This document shows positions 1-11,800 of a stretch of DNA of 64,000 nucleotides, piece by piece. Origin of the DNA: Lates calcarifer (Eukaryota > Chordata > Actinopteri > Centropomidae); NCBI RefSeq assembly GCF_001640805.2, contig NC_066852.1, positions 1,757,245-1,821,244 on the forward strand. Direction: 5' to 3'. The stretch's first letter is position 1. Each line of letters opens with the position of its first letter. Made by a program: the position numbers and the translations under genes. Below the pieces are notes generated by a model. It saw nothing but the letters and a program-made list of their open reading frames with translations. It had not been told where the DNA came from and did not search any database.

Positions 1-3000
1 GGTCGGCTTCTGGGCACCGCGGTACACCTGCAGCGCAAAGCCTGCTGGGAAAAGAGACAAGGAAGTTGTTAAATTATTTTTATTTTACCCTGGAAGTCAC
101 CCAATGAAAGATAGCACAGGATCCCTGTAAGCTAGCACAGTCCTTTTCTGTGCTGCCCAGCTAAGGCTAATAAAGCCGTTATTAGCTAGCTATTTTCGCT
201 GTTTTTGGGCAGCACAGAAACATGAAGATGTGGGCTCTTAGCGGAGTGTTTCTTCCTAATCTATTTTCACCTTAGATGGGTGAGGATGGCTTCTGCAGAA
301 AACTAAATATAAAAATGACTGTAACTGATTTCTCATGTTCCTTGTGTTAACATAAAACAAAAATTAAAACATACTAGTTGTTCTTTGTTTTCCGGTTTCT
401 TATTCCAAAACAAAAAATGGGAAAAGGCTTGTTATCTGTTTTCCACTCCAAAATGAAAATCGATTGGCTGTTAAGTACCTGGTTCTGATTTATTTTAAAG
501 GCCTGTTTAGTTTGGGGGAAGGTTTGTTTGAGGTTTTGATTTTGTTTATGACATAGCAGTCAAAGCAGTTTGGCCCGATACAACAACAACAACAAACCCA
601 TGGATCACCTGAACCACTGTGGTAAACCACTGATTATCAAATGTGAGTAACTGAGCAGAACACTGAGTTAATCACATTATAGCATCTGTGAGAGAAGCTG
701 CAATATAACCGTTTTAAAATTAGTTTTTAATTTAATATAATTTCGTGACCATTGGTAACTCTGTTACATTCATTGTGTTTATTCTCAGAGGGGTTTCACT
801 GATGCTTTCTTGCTGTAATTTGTTATTTATATAATATTTTCTTGAGCTTTTTACAAAAATGCTGTTTATTATCTGTTTTGGAAAAGTGAGGCACTTTTGT
901 CCTGAAAAGTACTGTATGAATTAAGTTTCACTTAAGTATTTCTACTAGTCTCTATTCTGGTTATAATAATCATCAACATAATCTGTTAAACCAGATTACC
1001 TATCTCTACCTATAACTTCACTGTAGCAGCCTCTGATATAAATGTTAATATCTTTGCATTTATACGTATTTATGTGGATTTAAAAAAAGATCACACAGAC
1101 TAATTTTCCAGCCTTGTTGTAAATTATATCAAGCAATTAATTGTGTTCATTGAACAGTCTACAAACTCTTTGTTCAGTCATTCCTTCACTCCACAAACTA
1201 AACTCCAGACAAACTTCACCTACCGAGAGTCATCCTGGAAAAAATATTCGGATTGTTTCCAGACAGACTGAACCGTCCCACATCTGAAAATCTCAGTAGC
1301 CGTCAAAGACCTGAATCTGATCTGGTTTTTATGTTGCCATGATGCAGAAAAACTCTGCTTTGTTTTTTTTGCAAAAGCCAATAAGCAAGCAGAGTGACGG
1401 GGCTGTCAGCTCTAAATGTTCGTCAGTGTTTACTGTCAGTCTGAAGGTCATTTTTTCGCCCCAAATCCTGAATGTAACTGGTTTGAAGGGACAAAAGGAC
1501 TGAAATCATCTCTCACAGAGTTTGTGTTTGTGGTTGTACAAACAGGAGGGAGCCTTTGAAGCTGCAGTTTATTTGCTCTTTTCCTTTTGGAGTGTGGTTT
1601 GTTTATTTGCTTAAAAAAAAGAAAATACCATGGGGATTCTGACAACCAGTAAATAAAATCCTTGAACATCTAAAAACCTCTTGAAGTGTGAGGACTGTCT
1701 GTGAGGCGATGACGTTTACCTGCGGCTGTAGGGTCTGATCCCAGGTCAGAGGTCGACTTCTGGACGAGAGGCCGGGGCGTGAACACGCTCCACTTTTCGA
1801 CCACGCCTCCTACTCCTCCCGCTGCCATGTCTCCTCCCCCTCCCATGTCCACGCTGCTGTTGGAGGAGCTGAGGCTGAGCTCTGAACCTGTGCTGCTGAA
1901 CCAGGACCTGCACAAACACAAACAGTGTGTGAACTTGACCGAGTTATAGATTCTCAGTGTTTATCAGGATGGACAGACTCGAACAGGATTTAGAGGACAG
2001 GATGGTGAATGCTCAGTGTGTGTGTGTGTGTGTGTGTGTGTGTACCTGCGTTGTTGTTTCGGGGAGCTGTGTGGTGTGTTGGATGGAGTCGACTGGGCCG
2101 AGGAGCTGTTCCTCTCTTCTCTGGCCTCCATGCTCTGGATCTGTAGTTTCTAAAGAGCAATAAGGACAGGCTTCAGTCTTAGAGTTTCAGTGGCAACACA
2201 GTGTTTCCTTAAGTACTCTGGAAGTAATATTCACAAGCAATGTCACACTTCGCAACAGCAACATGGCAACAATAGCGACTACGGAGTCCTGGAGGGGACA
2301 TGGAGGAAAAAGGTTGTATTGTTTTAAAGCAAGATAATGATTGTCACTGTGTGGCAGCAACCAGCAGGAGGCGCAGTTAAAATTTAACAGAGCTGTGTTT
2401 GAGCTGCCGTAGAAATCAAAGGTAAACACGAAGAGAGGAAGGTGAAGTTTTGGGAAAGTTGTCTGCGCTAAATAACCTAATATTATATGTATGTTTTATT
2501 AAGGTATTTTATTAACGTTTGATATGATTGATAACTTTTTGTATTGGCTTGCGTTTATGATAAATGCCGTAGCTTTGGTTTGTTAATTTCCCTAATGGCA
2601 ACTTTGCTGAGTTGTAAAATCCTGTCTGTCTGCTGTGCAGCATTTCTGGTGTCTGATGAACCTTCAAACGAATCGATCTGTTATTGAAATTAGACTTGGA
2701 GAAACGCCCCGTCTGTCCAAACACTTGCTGGTAAATAATCAACTCAGTCTTGGTTGCACATTAGCAGAATGTGGTGTGTTGTGTCTGTGTGTTAAAGTGT
2801 GTATGTTCACCTGGAGAGAATCGGGCATACGGTGGTGGTGTCTTGTCTCCTCGGCGGTGAGGCCTTTGTGGGGCGTATAGCTGGTGTCAGTAAGCCCTGC
2901 CCTCTGCTCAAACTTGTACATACTGTCCTGCGTCTGCTCTGAGAGAGAGAGGAAACAGATTTACTGATTATTTAAAGGTTGTACAGGTATATATCACAAG

Positions 3001-4689
3001 TATATTATTGTCATTAACAGATGTAACTTACTGGTGATGAGGGAGTTCATAATGATGGAGGAGGCCTTGGTTTTCACTACGCCTGGCGACCTGGAGGGGG
3101 CGTTGTCTGGCACTGCTGATTGAGTCACTGCACCACTCTCATCCTCCTGGTGGAGACAACACACCAACATCATCATCATCATCATTATCATTTAACAGGT
3201 GAGAACGAGAAAGCAGCAGTGTGTCCTCTCAGCGTCTCACCTCAGCCAGGTGTGAGAACTTCCTCTCCGGTATGATGGGTCGTCTCCACAGGTTGTTGAT
3301 GCTGATGTCGTGGGGGGGTGTGGACATGGGGGCCTCCAGGTTGTCGTCGTAGCTGAGGGCTCGGCGGGTCATCCCGATGGGAAGCTTCATCCCGCCTATC
3401 CCGGAGCCCTCTATGGCTGTGGACACAGACGGCAACGACAACTTAGCAACAGTTTTCTCTGCAGTTTCACAAAACCAGGAACAGACCTTAAATCCTAACA
3501 GAAAGCTGAACAAATCTCAGTTGAGCCACATTGCAGTGTATGTGATATAGTGGGAACATGTTGTACTAGTTTATAATGGTTTAGTGTTGCTGCCGGCAGA
3601 TCCAGTGTCGCGCAGTATTTCAACACCCCTGGGACAGATTTTTTTGTTCTTGTTCATTTCCTGCTGCAGTTACAGATATGAATAGTTTTTATTAAACAAT
3701 GTGTGTTTCAGTGTGAATCAGTGTGAGTGTGAGTCATGCTGTGAATGTGTTGAGTGTGTGTGTATGTGTGTGATTCCAGTCCACTCAGATTTTGTCTGGT
3801 GTGAGAGACAAAACAATCAGTGTAATCCCCTGCTCTGTGTGACGCAACATGTCAGTTTCTGTATTTGTCTGGTTCCAGGTTGAAGAATGCAGCTGTGACT
3901 CCGACCCACACTGAATATACTGAGGGATTTAGTGAAACACTGTCAGAGGTAAGCAAAAAACATAAAGGCATCGCAATCACACAAGCTGCCACAGGCCGCT
4001 AGGGGTCAAAGGATCCCGGTAGTTGGTCCCCTGCCTCCTCAAATCCGGTGGTCACATCCCCAGCAGGATTTTAAACTGTCCCACAAACGTCCTAAAAAAT
4101 ATGTCTGCCATCAGCCGCGGTGGAACTTCAGCTTCTGTATATTCACGGGAAAGTATCTCGCATTTCTGTGTTCTATATTTGCATCGGGTTCTTCCACTCA
4201 TGCCCTCCATCTTGACATAAATGCACGGGGACATAAAGTACATTTCTCCATTTCCCCAAAATGGCGTCATCCAAGCTGAGATGGTTCTCTATGGTGGGTT
4301 TGTTTCTAATACAAGAGCAACACAACAATGGCAGCTACTGACAATTTATTCTAATCTTCAGGGAGCTGATAAAAGACAGACGTAGAAAAAAAACGTATGA
4401 TAGATGTAGTAAAAAAGCAGGTTTTCCTTGACCTGAAGTGCCAACTGTAATGTAACTGTAACTGTTGATGGCGCATTCTTAATAGCAATGGTTCAACTCC
4501 AAAGTGGTGGAGGTGCAGGATGGTTTGCTTGGAACCACAGAGACTTGAGGAATCCTGAGTGGACCTGGTTCGAGAACCAGAGCTAATTTGGTGGGAAAGA
4601 GTTCAGATTTCCCTGCAAAGAAGCTAAGAGACCACAGACCAAAACAGATCCAAGAAATACTCACCTGGTAAGTCGCCTGAGCCAGACAT
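1..4689 (-). CDS. kiaa1191: kiaa1191 (p33MONOX family), 5' part, seven coding exons
   Basis: Encodes a putative NADPH-dependent flavin-monooxygenase-motif protein (p33MONOX); the catalytic role is family annotation, not visible here. Coding exons in transcript order are 4689-4665, 3416-3241, 3146-3032, 2938-2811, 2149-2046, 1907-1720 and 41-1, which continues off the left edge. All junctions have GT-AG and keep frame, giving 259 codons against about 305 residues in human. Recognised by collinear blocks: KLPIGMTRRALSYDD, IPERKFSHLAE, MNSLITKQTQDSM, YTPHKGLTAEET, AQSTPSNTPHSSPKQ and YRGAQKP. The start MSGSGDLP was chosen because only this frame of the first coding exon joins the next exon in phase. 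A Gly/Ala-rich stretch (GGGGDMAAGGVGG) sits in the penultimate exon. The intron after exon 5 begins directly in a dinucleotide repeat. The gene is divergent from pof1b. Identity is confident; about 45-50 C-terminal residues are missing. Confidence 0.93.
2016..2043. repeat. (GT)n microsatellite adjoining the kiaa1191 exon 5 donor
   Basis: About 14 GT units. On the minus strand the intron after the 2149-2046 exon begins GTACACAC and continues as the CA repeat, so the repeat starts within the donor site. Confidence 0.9.
2361..2374 (+). promoter_or_regulatory. CTCF-like motif
   Basis: CCAGCAGGAGGCGC differs from the CTCF core CCASYAGRKGGC at one position. Motif match only. Confidence 0.3.
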
Positions 4690-4923
4690 AGTTACAGTAA
4701 AGACAAAGAACCAAGAAGACCAACCAGGACAGGACCTGAAAAAAAAACAGACAGAGAGGTTTCCACATTACTACAACTACATACTGAGATAATTAACAGA
4801 AAACAATAAATAAATAATAAATAAATAATAGTTAACTCAGACAGATGACCAGGCTTTTACCTTCCTGTTGTGCTGCTGTGGAGTGCTGTAGATGGAGTGG
4901 TGGCAGTGGTTACATTGGTCCGT
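4690..4923 (-). other. kiaa1191: kiaa1191 5' UTR exon segments
   Basis: The untranslated part of the first coding exon is 4735-4690, after an acceptor CAG with a T-run. Upstream, 4923-4861 looks like an internal 5' UTR exon: its donor AAG|GTAAAA lies at 4861/4860 and a plausible acceptor (pyrimidine-rich, ending CTCAG) lies at 4926-4924. A 65-codon ORF in this area (start 5034) runs into the coding exon in the wrong frame for the conserved protein, so it is not the N-terminus. The extent of this exon is an inference. Confidence 0.5.
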
Positions 4924-6229
4924 CTGAGATACACAAAAGCCTCTGGCAATGCATTGTGGGTGAGCAGCAAGGCCCAGGAAGCAGCTAAGGAGACAGAAAA
5001 GGTCAAAGTTCAACCACGAGATAATGTCATCCATATTATTTAGAGGCAGACCCTCGTTACTCTAACATATTTAAAATGTGACGTGTCAAATTTATAAAGT
5101 GTGTTTAGAAGGAGCCTGGAGCTTATTTTCTGTTAAATATTCAAATTCAAGACACCAGGTTTTGTATGGCTGCATTCTTCCATCAAACTCTAATATTCTA
5201 GCTATGCTGTAAATCATTTTATACACTTTAATTCAAAATCCAGCCTCACATTTTCAGAATATTTGCAAACATTATTAAATGTGTCTAAATAATGATCGGT
5301 CTCGTGCATTTATGTTGGACAGACTGCTGGCGTTTAAGGTGTTAAATTATAGATTACGTTTTAAAATCACCTCTACAAATGAAAGAGAAAGCGTACAACA
5401 TAATGAGAGAGAGATAGCTCCAACAGTGACAACATGTTGTAGCTTAGCCCCTGTTATAACCAGTGGACCACTGCAGGATTATCCCTGAGGACGGTGGCAG
5501 TCAGGCTGGATTACATAACACCAGGGCCGCAGCATCACTGACACAGACCAGAGGACAACTTCAAAATAAAAGCTCTTGTGGGGAACTGGATCTTTGAAAT
5601 ACACATACACAAAAAGAAACACCACCAGCTTACATAACGGTAATAAATATGAATAGATATACTGAGATTAGGCGTGAAATAGATGATTTCTGACTGTTTA
5701 GCACTGGTGAACTAAACAAACTGCGACCTTTTTACATAACTGGTATATTGATCATCTAATCAGTATTATGGTTTAGTACACTGGCACCACAGACTGGTAT
5801 AAATCAACTTAAAGCACAAATTATGCCCGCGTTTTCCGCGATAGAGGCCACAGCCTCGTATTCGCAAAACCCCATTCAGAAAATCGTCATTTTAAGATCC
5901 TTCACAATGAGCTTAACAGGTATATTACTGTGTAACACCTTTAACATTTATATAACATCATTGCAAATTCAACAAATATCAGAATTGCATAAGAATTTGT
6001 TTTCAAGCAACTCTTAACAGGCTGTTACTAGGCGTTTCGATTGGGGAGGAAACACGGAGGAGTCTTTAACAACGTTAATTTTTTACAAAACCATCAGCTT
6101 GCTTGATGTGTTTTATGAAGCCGAATTGAAGAGTAGCTGCTACACGATCGCAAAATGTCTGAAGTCGAGTTTTAACGTTTACACACATCAACCGAAAAGA
6201 GCTGCGTCGTTAAAATGATATATTTTTGA

Positions 6230-6545
6230 ACGTAGTTTTGGTGAGATAACGGAGCCGACCGGGGCCGAAGGACAAGAGGATGCCTAACAGCTGGCGACGA
6301 ACGGCGTTTGTCAGCACTTTATTGTCAGCATAGTCTGGTTTATTTTCTCTCACCGGGGGTAATGGCGGCTTCAGAGCGACGACTGAAACCCTCCTTTGTC
6401 GACTGGGCCGCGGAGAGAACAACGGTACAACGGCGGTTGGGTGGATGCCATTATTGTGTCCGATAAATAAAAGACGTTTCCTGGTGACTGGTACAGTACG
6501 TTCCTGTTCTCGCTGAATATCGCGAGAGTTGAGTTCACACGCATA
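6230..6545 (-). promoter_or_regulatory. kiaa1191: kiaa1191 promoter / first noncoding exon, GC-rich
   Basis: This is a local rise in CpG inside AT-rich DNA, upstream of kiaa1191 on the minus strand. It contains an ATGGCGGC motif at 6362-6369, which fits a YY1 site, and ATCGCGAGAG at about 6519-6528, close to the TCTCGCGAGA element found in many housekeeping promoters. A good minus-strand donor (CCG|GTGAGAG) lies at 6354/6353 and would end a noncoding first exon. No TATA box is seen. The transcription start itself is not visible. Confidence 0.5.
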
Positions 6546-7141
6546 TTACACTGTGTGCCCAGTCAAAAATTTGCTGTTTCTGTATAGACTATAGACTTTA
6601 TACTATATTATTATTATACTATATTACTGTATTGCATATTACTATTTATTAGTACATTACTAATATATTTAATATATTGGTCTACGATACAGATCTTTTT
6701 CATTGTTTGATTTATCATGGTGAGAAAAGCAGGTGTGACTATTACGGTATAACCATGTTACACTGATAATGGTGCTGTTCATTTTAGTAAGCCAGGACAT
6801 TACCAAAAACAATATTTAAAAACAAGATTAAATAATAATAATGTTACTAAATATAAATGCACATTACTGGCTCTGTTTGGACAGATAATAATTTATGTAA
6901 AACTAAAAAATAAACGTGTGAGAATAACCAGGATGAAATCAAAGTTCATGCCAATTTCACAATTTAAGGGTCGTATTATATCTGTGTTTACTCATTTCTT
7001 TTTCTTATTTAAATTACTATCATCATATACTTATTCTGCTTAATACTGAACACTTTTGGTCTCCATAATATCTCACAACAAAATAAAATAAAAAAGAAAA
7101 AGAATTGCTGACCACATACAGAAAACCTTTGATATTTGTCA

Positions 7142-7172
<31 letters not shown>

Positions 7173-7426
7173 CTCCAGGTTCACACAGCAGTAGTGTTTC
7201 TGGTATTTTGCTAAATTATTTGCACACCTTAAGTACAATATTAGCTAAGGTGGGTCTTGCATTATTAGTTTATTATCTGACCTTTGACTTTTTAAAGATT
7301 TAATTTTCAAATCACGTCCATACTAAAACCTGCACTTGAAAACTAAAACGATCTCGGTACGATTGGTACGTATCAGAAATAATCTCCCTCCATGCTAACA
7401 CACACCTGACCATTCATGTAGACTGA

Positions 7427-7565
7427 GCATGCGCGTGCCGGTGTAAACAGGAAGTACATTGTACACGCTGCAGGTGTTTGCTCTGTTTCAGAAACTGCTG
7501 CAAGAAACAGCGATGGAGAAACACAGGAATTTAACCGCACAACAACTGCCAGCAAAGACGCAAAG
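7427..7565 (+). promoter_or_regulatory. Candidate small promoter and orphan first exon
   Basis: An NRF1-like GCATGCGC (7427-7434) and an ETS-like AGGAAGT shortly after it precede an ATG at 7513 in good context (GCGATGG). The following 17 codons (MEKHRNLTAQ...) end at a possible donor AAAG|GTCAGA at 7565/7566. The two nearby acceptors I could find (near 7609 and 8236) both give an immediate stop, so no complete gene is supported. It could be a chance ORF, a promoter relic or the start of a noncoding transcript. Confidence 0.2.
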
Positions 7566-8091
7566 GTCAGAAACGATATAATTAGTTGTCCACGTTTCTT
7601 TCACCACAGGTAGACGAAGCTGATAGGAACCAATCATGAAGCGCACGTGTGACTTTGCAAGATCCTTCTTCTTGTGTGGACGTAGCCTTAGTTAACGAAG
7701 TGTGGAGCATATTTCTAAAGTTGTTTTAATCAGGTTGCCACAAACTAAATTTGACCAATTAATATTGTTGTAAAAGTTCTGGTCGCACTGGTCTTAATGG
7801 GAACAACTTAATGGGAATTATTCATATAACTTATCCACAATCCACATAATCAATGTACAGTTAATTCTGTTTAACATCCTACTGTACAACTGTAAAAGAG
7901 AAGCTGTGCCATTTTCTGTACTTTCTATTATTATCACGTCTATTAATATCATTATCAGCAGCTTTCAGTGCTTTTGTAGCTTGAATCTCTGCTCTTTAGA
8001 GTTTGCTTCTTTTGTTCCTGTTCTTTAGTCTCTATATTCATTTCATTATATGTCCTGTATTTAGTTATTTTATATCATTTAGTCTTTAATT

Positions 8092-8092
<1 letters not shown>

Positions 8093-8152
<60 letters not shown>
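8093..8152. repeat. (TATC)n tetranucleotide microsatellite
   Basis: About 15 uninterrupted TATC units. Confidence 0.97.
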
Positions 8153-8153
<1 letters not shown>

Positions 8154-8187
8154 GCTGTACTGAACGCCTCATTGCTGGTGTTTGTCT

Positions 8188-8199
8188 CCACCTAGTGGC
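8188..8199 (-). promoter_or_regulatory. CTCF-like motif
   Basis: On the minus strand GCCACTAGGTGG is near the CTCF core. It lies between kiaa1191 and pof1b, facing the 2361 site. Motif match only. Confidence 0.25.
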
Positions 8200-8439
8200 C
8201 GACTCTGCCTCTTCAACTTTGCTTGACCCTCTACAGGTGAAGTGAATGTGATTTAGAGCCAATTACGACAAGGGGAATTCACTTATTACAGGGCAGGCAT
8301 GTTTTAATATTTAAAGTACAATTAAAATGTCAAATTCACCTGCATGGTTTGGCAGGAAACCGAAGCACCTGCAGTGAAGATTCACACAACAAACCACACG
8401 TACAGGGTCAGATAGGGAACCAAAATTCCACCTTCTGTA

Positions 8440-8812
8440 ATTAGACAACAGAAAGTGTTTTCTCTTTTTCTGTCAGGTTGAGCTCGGTGCCAGCTGACAG
8501 CGTCTCTGAGCCCTCCCTCCTCCTGGTGTTACACCGCAGGATTTGCATACAGACTCGCAGGGCGCCTCCCCTCCGCAGTTCGGTCTAATCTCTCGATGGA
8601 AGGACTACTCTGACCGGACTTTCCTCTCCAGTTCGCCCAGCAGAAGAGGAAGTCGGAGCGGACTGTTCGCCTCTCCGCCGAAAACAAACCCCGACAGCCC
8701 GAGGAACCTGCGCGGTTTTCACCTCCGCGTTTAAAAACCTCAAACTTTCTGCTGTTTGTTGATTTTTTTCTCCCGGTTTTTGCTGGGTTGGGGGGGACTC
8801 TGAGCGATCATA
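8440..8812 (+). promoter_or_regulatory. pof1b: pof1b upstream region and probable 5' UTR
   Basis: Sequence turns GC-richer just before the pof1b start. A perfect octamer ATTTGCAT occurs at 8541-8548. No clear TATA box at a standard distance was seen. Apparent ORFs on either strand here are overlaps of the GC-rich first exon. Confidence 0.4.
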
Positions 8813-11800
8813 ATGTCTGTCAAAGGGAGCCAGAAGACGACGACGACGACGACCTACCGGACCGTGAACATAGCCTCTCCTGAGCCGGCGACCAACACGG
8901 TGATCTCGGCCGGGCAGGTGTCCCCGCTGTCGTACGGGCTCAACGGCTACGAGACGGTGCGGTACCTGGTGCCGGTGCAACAGCCCGTGCAGCAGCAGTC
9001 CTTCGTCCTGATGCAGCAGCCGATGATGCAGCAGCCGATGATGCAGCAGGTGGTGTCCCCGGTGTACCTGCAGACTTTGCCGCGGCTGAGCGTCAGCAGC
9101 CAGGAGTCCGACATGGTGTACCAGCAGCAGCTCAGCACGATGGAGGTAAGCCCCACGTCCAGACTCCTTATAACCATTATTATTTAGCGACGCTTGAGCT
9201 AAACTCTGCGGGGTGTCGAGCTGAAGCTGACACACCCTCAACACTATAATTTGTAGTGTGAGAGCTCTTACTATTTACACAGTGCAAGAGCTACTAAAAC
9301 CCAAACCTACTGCCAAACAGTGATCTTAAAAGACAACATAAAGAGCACAAACAAGCATCCAAACTACTTTAGATAACCCCTTAATCAGTTTCCAACTGTG
9401 CATAGTAACTATCAACCACCTTCTTACCACCATAAATTGATAAATGTCTGTTACATCTTCAGATTTCCTTCTTATGGGAAGTTAAATCATAAAAACAATC
9501 CAAAAATTGAGTTAGTTTGTGCCCCTGGATGCTGCAAATCAAGCATCCGTTTAGTTGATTTGTGTCTCAACAGTTCTATAGTTTTGTTGCAGCATTTATG
9601 ATTATTTTAATACATGAAATGAGTGCTTGTACTTTAGGTTTTTATGTCTTAATGTCATTTTTTTCAACAACAATTCAATTGCTTTCTGTTTGTTGAGGTG
9701 TTGTGAAAGTACAGATCAGATGCTGTGCCATCCTCTTCTCTGGTGTTTACGTTGAATATGAACAGACTCTCATGGCTTTCCTCTGATTTTCCTGAGCACT
9801 CGGTTCCCGTAAATGTCACCATCGATCTCTGTCTACATCTGTAGCTCGTGTTCTTAGTGCAAATGTCATTCGCTTAATGACCACACTCACCTGTTAAATA
9901 GATAGCTCATTAGTTTGTCTGTCACAACCAGCATCATTTGTCAGAGAAGTGGTTGACCGCAGGGTGAAAACAGCAGTTCATAAACCACATTACAGCCGTT
10001 ATGAAAACTTTAGCAGTGTAAGCATGTTGCTCATGTAGCATCGACTTATTATTTTTGACATAGTGCTTTGGATTTTCACACTTTATGATCAGAGATAAGC
10101 TCAGGTGAATATGAAGGACAGATGGCTGAGTAGATGAAGGTTTTTTGTGCTGGCAGAAGTGAAGAAATTAGCACTTTTTAATCAGGAAACTGACCTTTTC
10201 TCCTTTTTATTTTGAAGTATAAATTGCTCTAAATTGAGCAAAACTTTGCCTCGTATGTGTAATGTTTCATATGGTTTTGTTTTTTATGCACACTATATCA
10301 AAGAGCATATTATATTTGAGAATAATGTCATACAGTCATACATATTGATGAGTTATTTGCTGAGTACTGTTACATCAGACTGTGTCCTTGTAGGCATGTG
10401 GTAGTTAATACCGTATCACTGCAACTTTGGTTTTGGCAGGGGCATGTTTTTCAAGTCATCTGGTGCTGCAACAATCAATTGATTAACCAAAAAGTTGATC
10501 TACAGAAAGTTATTGGGAATAACTTTGACAGTTAACAATCGTTTAGTCACTTTTTAAGGAAAAAATACATACATCTGCTGGCACTCGGTAGAGCGCATAC
10601 CAGAATATTCAATCTCACAATGTTGAGCAAACTGATAAAAACAATTCCTGGTTATGCCTCTTTAACTGGATCCTAACAAAAATTGAATTGGTTCTTCCCT
10701 GGACCATGTTCCACCCCTCCACCAAGCTTGGTATAAATTAGTGGAGTAATTTTTGTGCAGTTCAGCTCTGGTTGGTCTGAAAATGAGGCGAAAACATAAC
10801 CTCCATTTTTTGCAGATGTAATGTCATCTCCTCTCTCTTTTTATGTTTTCTGTCAGCTGTAATACAAAAAAAGAAAGAAAAACACTGTCATTATCCACAG
10901 TTACAGCTGGTAATCAAACCTACTGATGGATATTTTTGATATTATTAGGCAATGATTCCACAGGTCATGTAGAAGTAAGCCCTTAAAGCAGTAGTTCATT
11001 GTCTGTCTCAAGGAAAGTTGTGAAGACACTGATAGAGTCAAGCAGGCCCAGTGCCCAACAGAAGTTGTCATAGCAACCAAGGTCGTAAATACGCCCTGCA
11101 AGGAAGATAACGTTCAAAACTGGGTGGCATTACATTACAGTTTTAACTTGTATTGCTCAACATAGCTCATAAGGTTTCCATCACAAGTGTCACAATTTGG
11201 CATTGGATGAGAAATCTCCAGATTTAAGTCATAATACTTCTAATTTTAGACTGTTTTTTGTTTAGGTTAAGGAAACACTGATGCGACTGAGAGGTTTAGT
11301 GTGCTTTGATGAGTAGAAAAATGTGTTTATCCTCAACTTAAGGGTTATATATGAAACTGACGTAGTGTATTGACACTGGTATCAAAAATCTTGTTTTCAT
11401 TGATTTAAAGTGTTTGCCATCTTTGTCCTTCCTGGCAGAATGAGCTCTAGTGAAGTTAACTTTAATCTGCTCATGTTCATTGAATGATTAAGAAACTCTT
11501 GCCACTCCTGACAAAGTGAGGAGTGGCAGGACTAACTGATTACTAGACGCTGTATCGCTGCCAAGACGTAACATGGTGTTAATAATTGTACAATCCCAGT
11601 GATCAATGCAAACTCTGCTGCAGGCCTTTATCTGAGTTTTCCTCCTCATTGATTAGTTTTTACATGGCATCAGTCTGGTCCTGCACCTGCTGACGTCTCG
11701 CCAGCCAACTCTTTCCTGTGCTGTTAATCACTTCCTGAATTCCTTGGCCTTTCGCCCCAAGGATGGGATTAAATAAGGTCTCAGTTGTTGGCTGAAAACA

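Larger units (their letters stand above)
6546..8440. other. Spacer between kiaa1191 and pof1b
   Basis: AT-rich sequence without a convincing gene. It holds a TATC tetranucleotide array (8093-8152), an A/AC-rich stretch near 7140-7175 and the weak promoter/first-exon candidate at 7427-7565. Otherwise nothing recognisable. Confidence 0.6.

Noticed and set aside
4000..4270. Minus-strand 72-codon ORF in a kiaa1191 intron
   Set aside because: Lies in what looks like a dispersed noncoding repeat within the intron; no match to the p33MONOX protein and no flanking splice sites in phase.
4837..5034. ORF starting MDDIISWLNF with a signal-peptide-like N-terminus upstream of kiaa1191
   Set aside because: It joins the next exon in a frame that is lost at the conserved p33MONOX exon; the in-phase start is at 4689.
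6361..6465. Plus-strand ORF starting ATGGCGGCTTCAG at the kiaa1191 promoter
   Set aside because: The ATGGCGGC is better explained as a YY1-type promoter motif; the ORF stops after about 35 codons and no downstream exon was found.
8585..9244. Minus-strand ORF of 219 codons over the pof1b first exon
   Set aside because: It is antisense to the Gln/Met-repeat coding exon; its His/Leu/Arg-rich translation follows from the CAG/ATG repeats on the other strand. No splice partner or domain.
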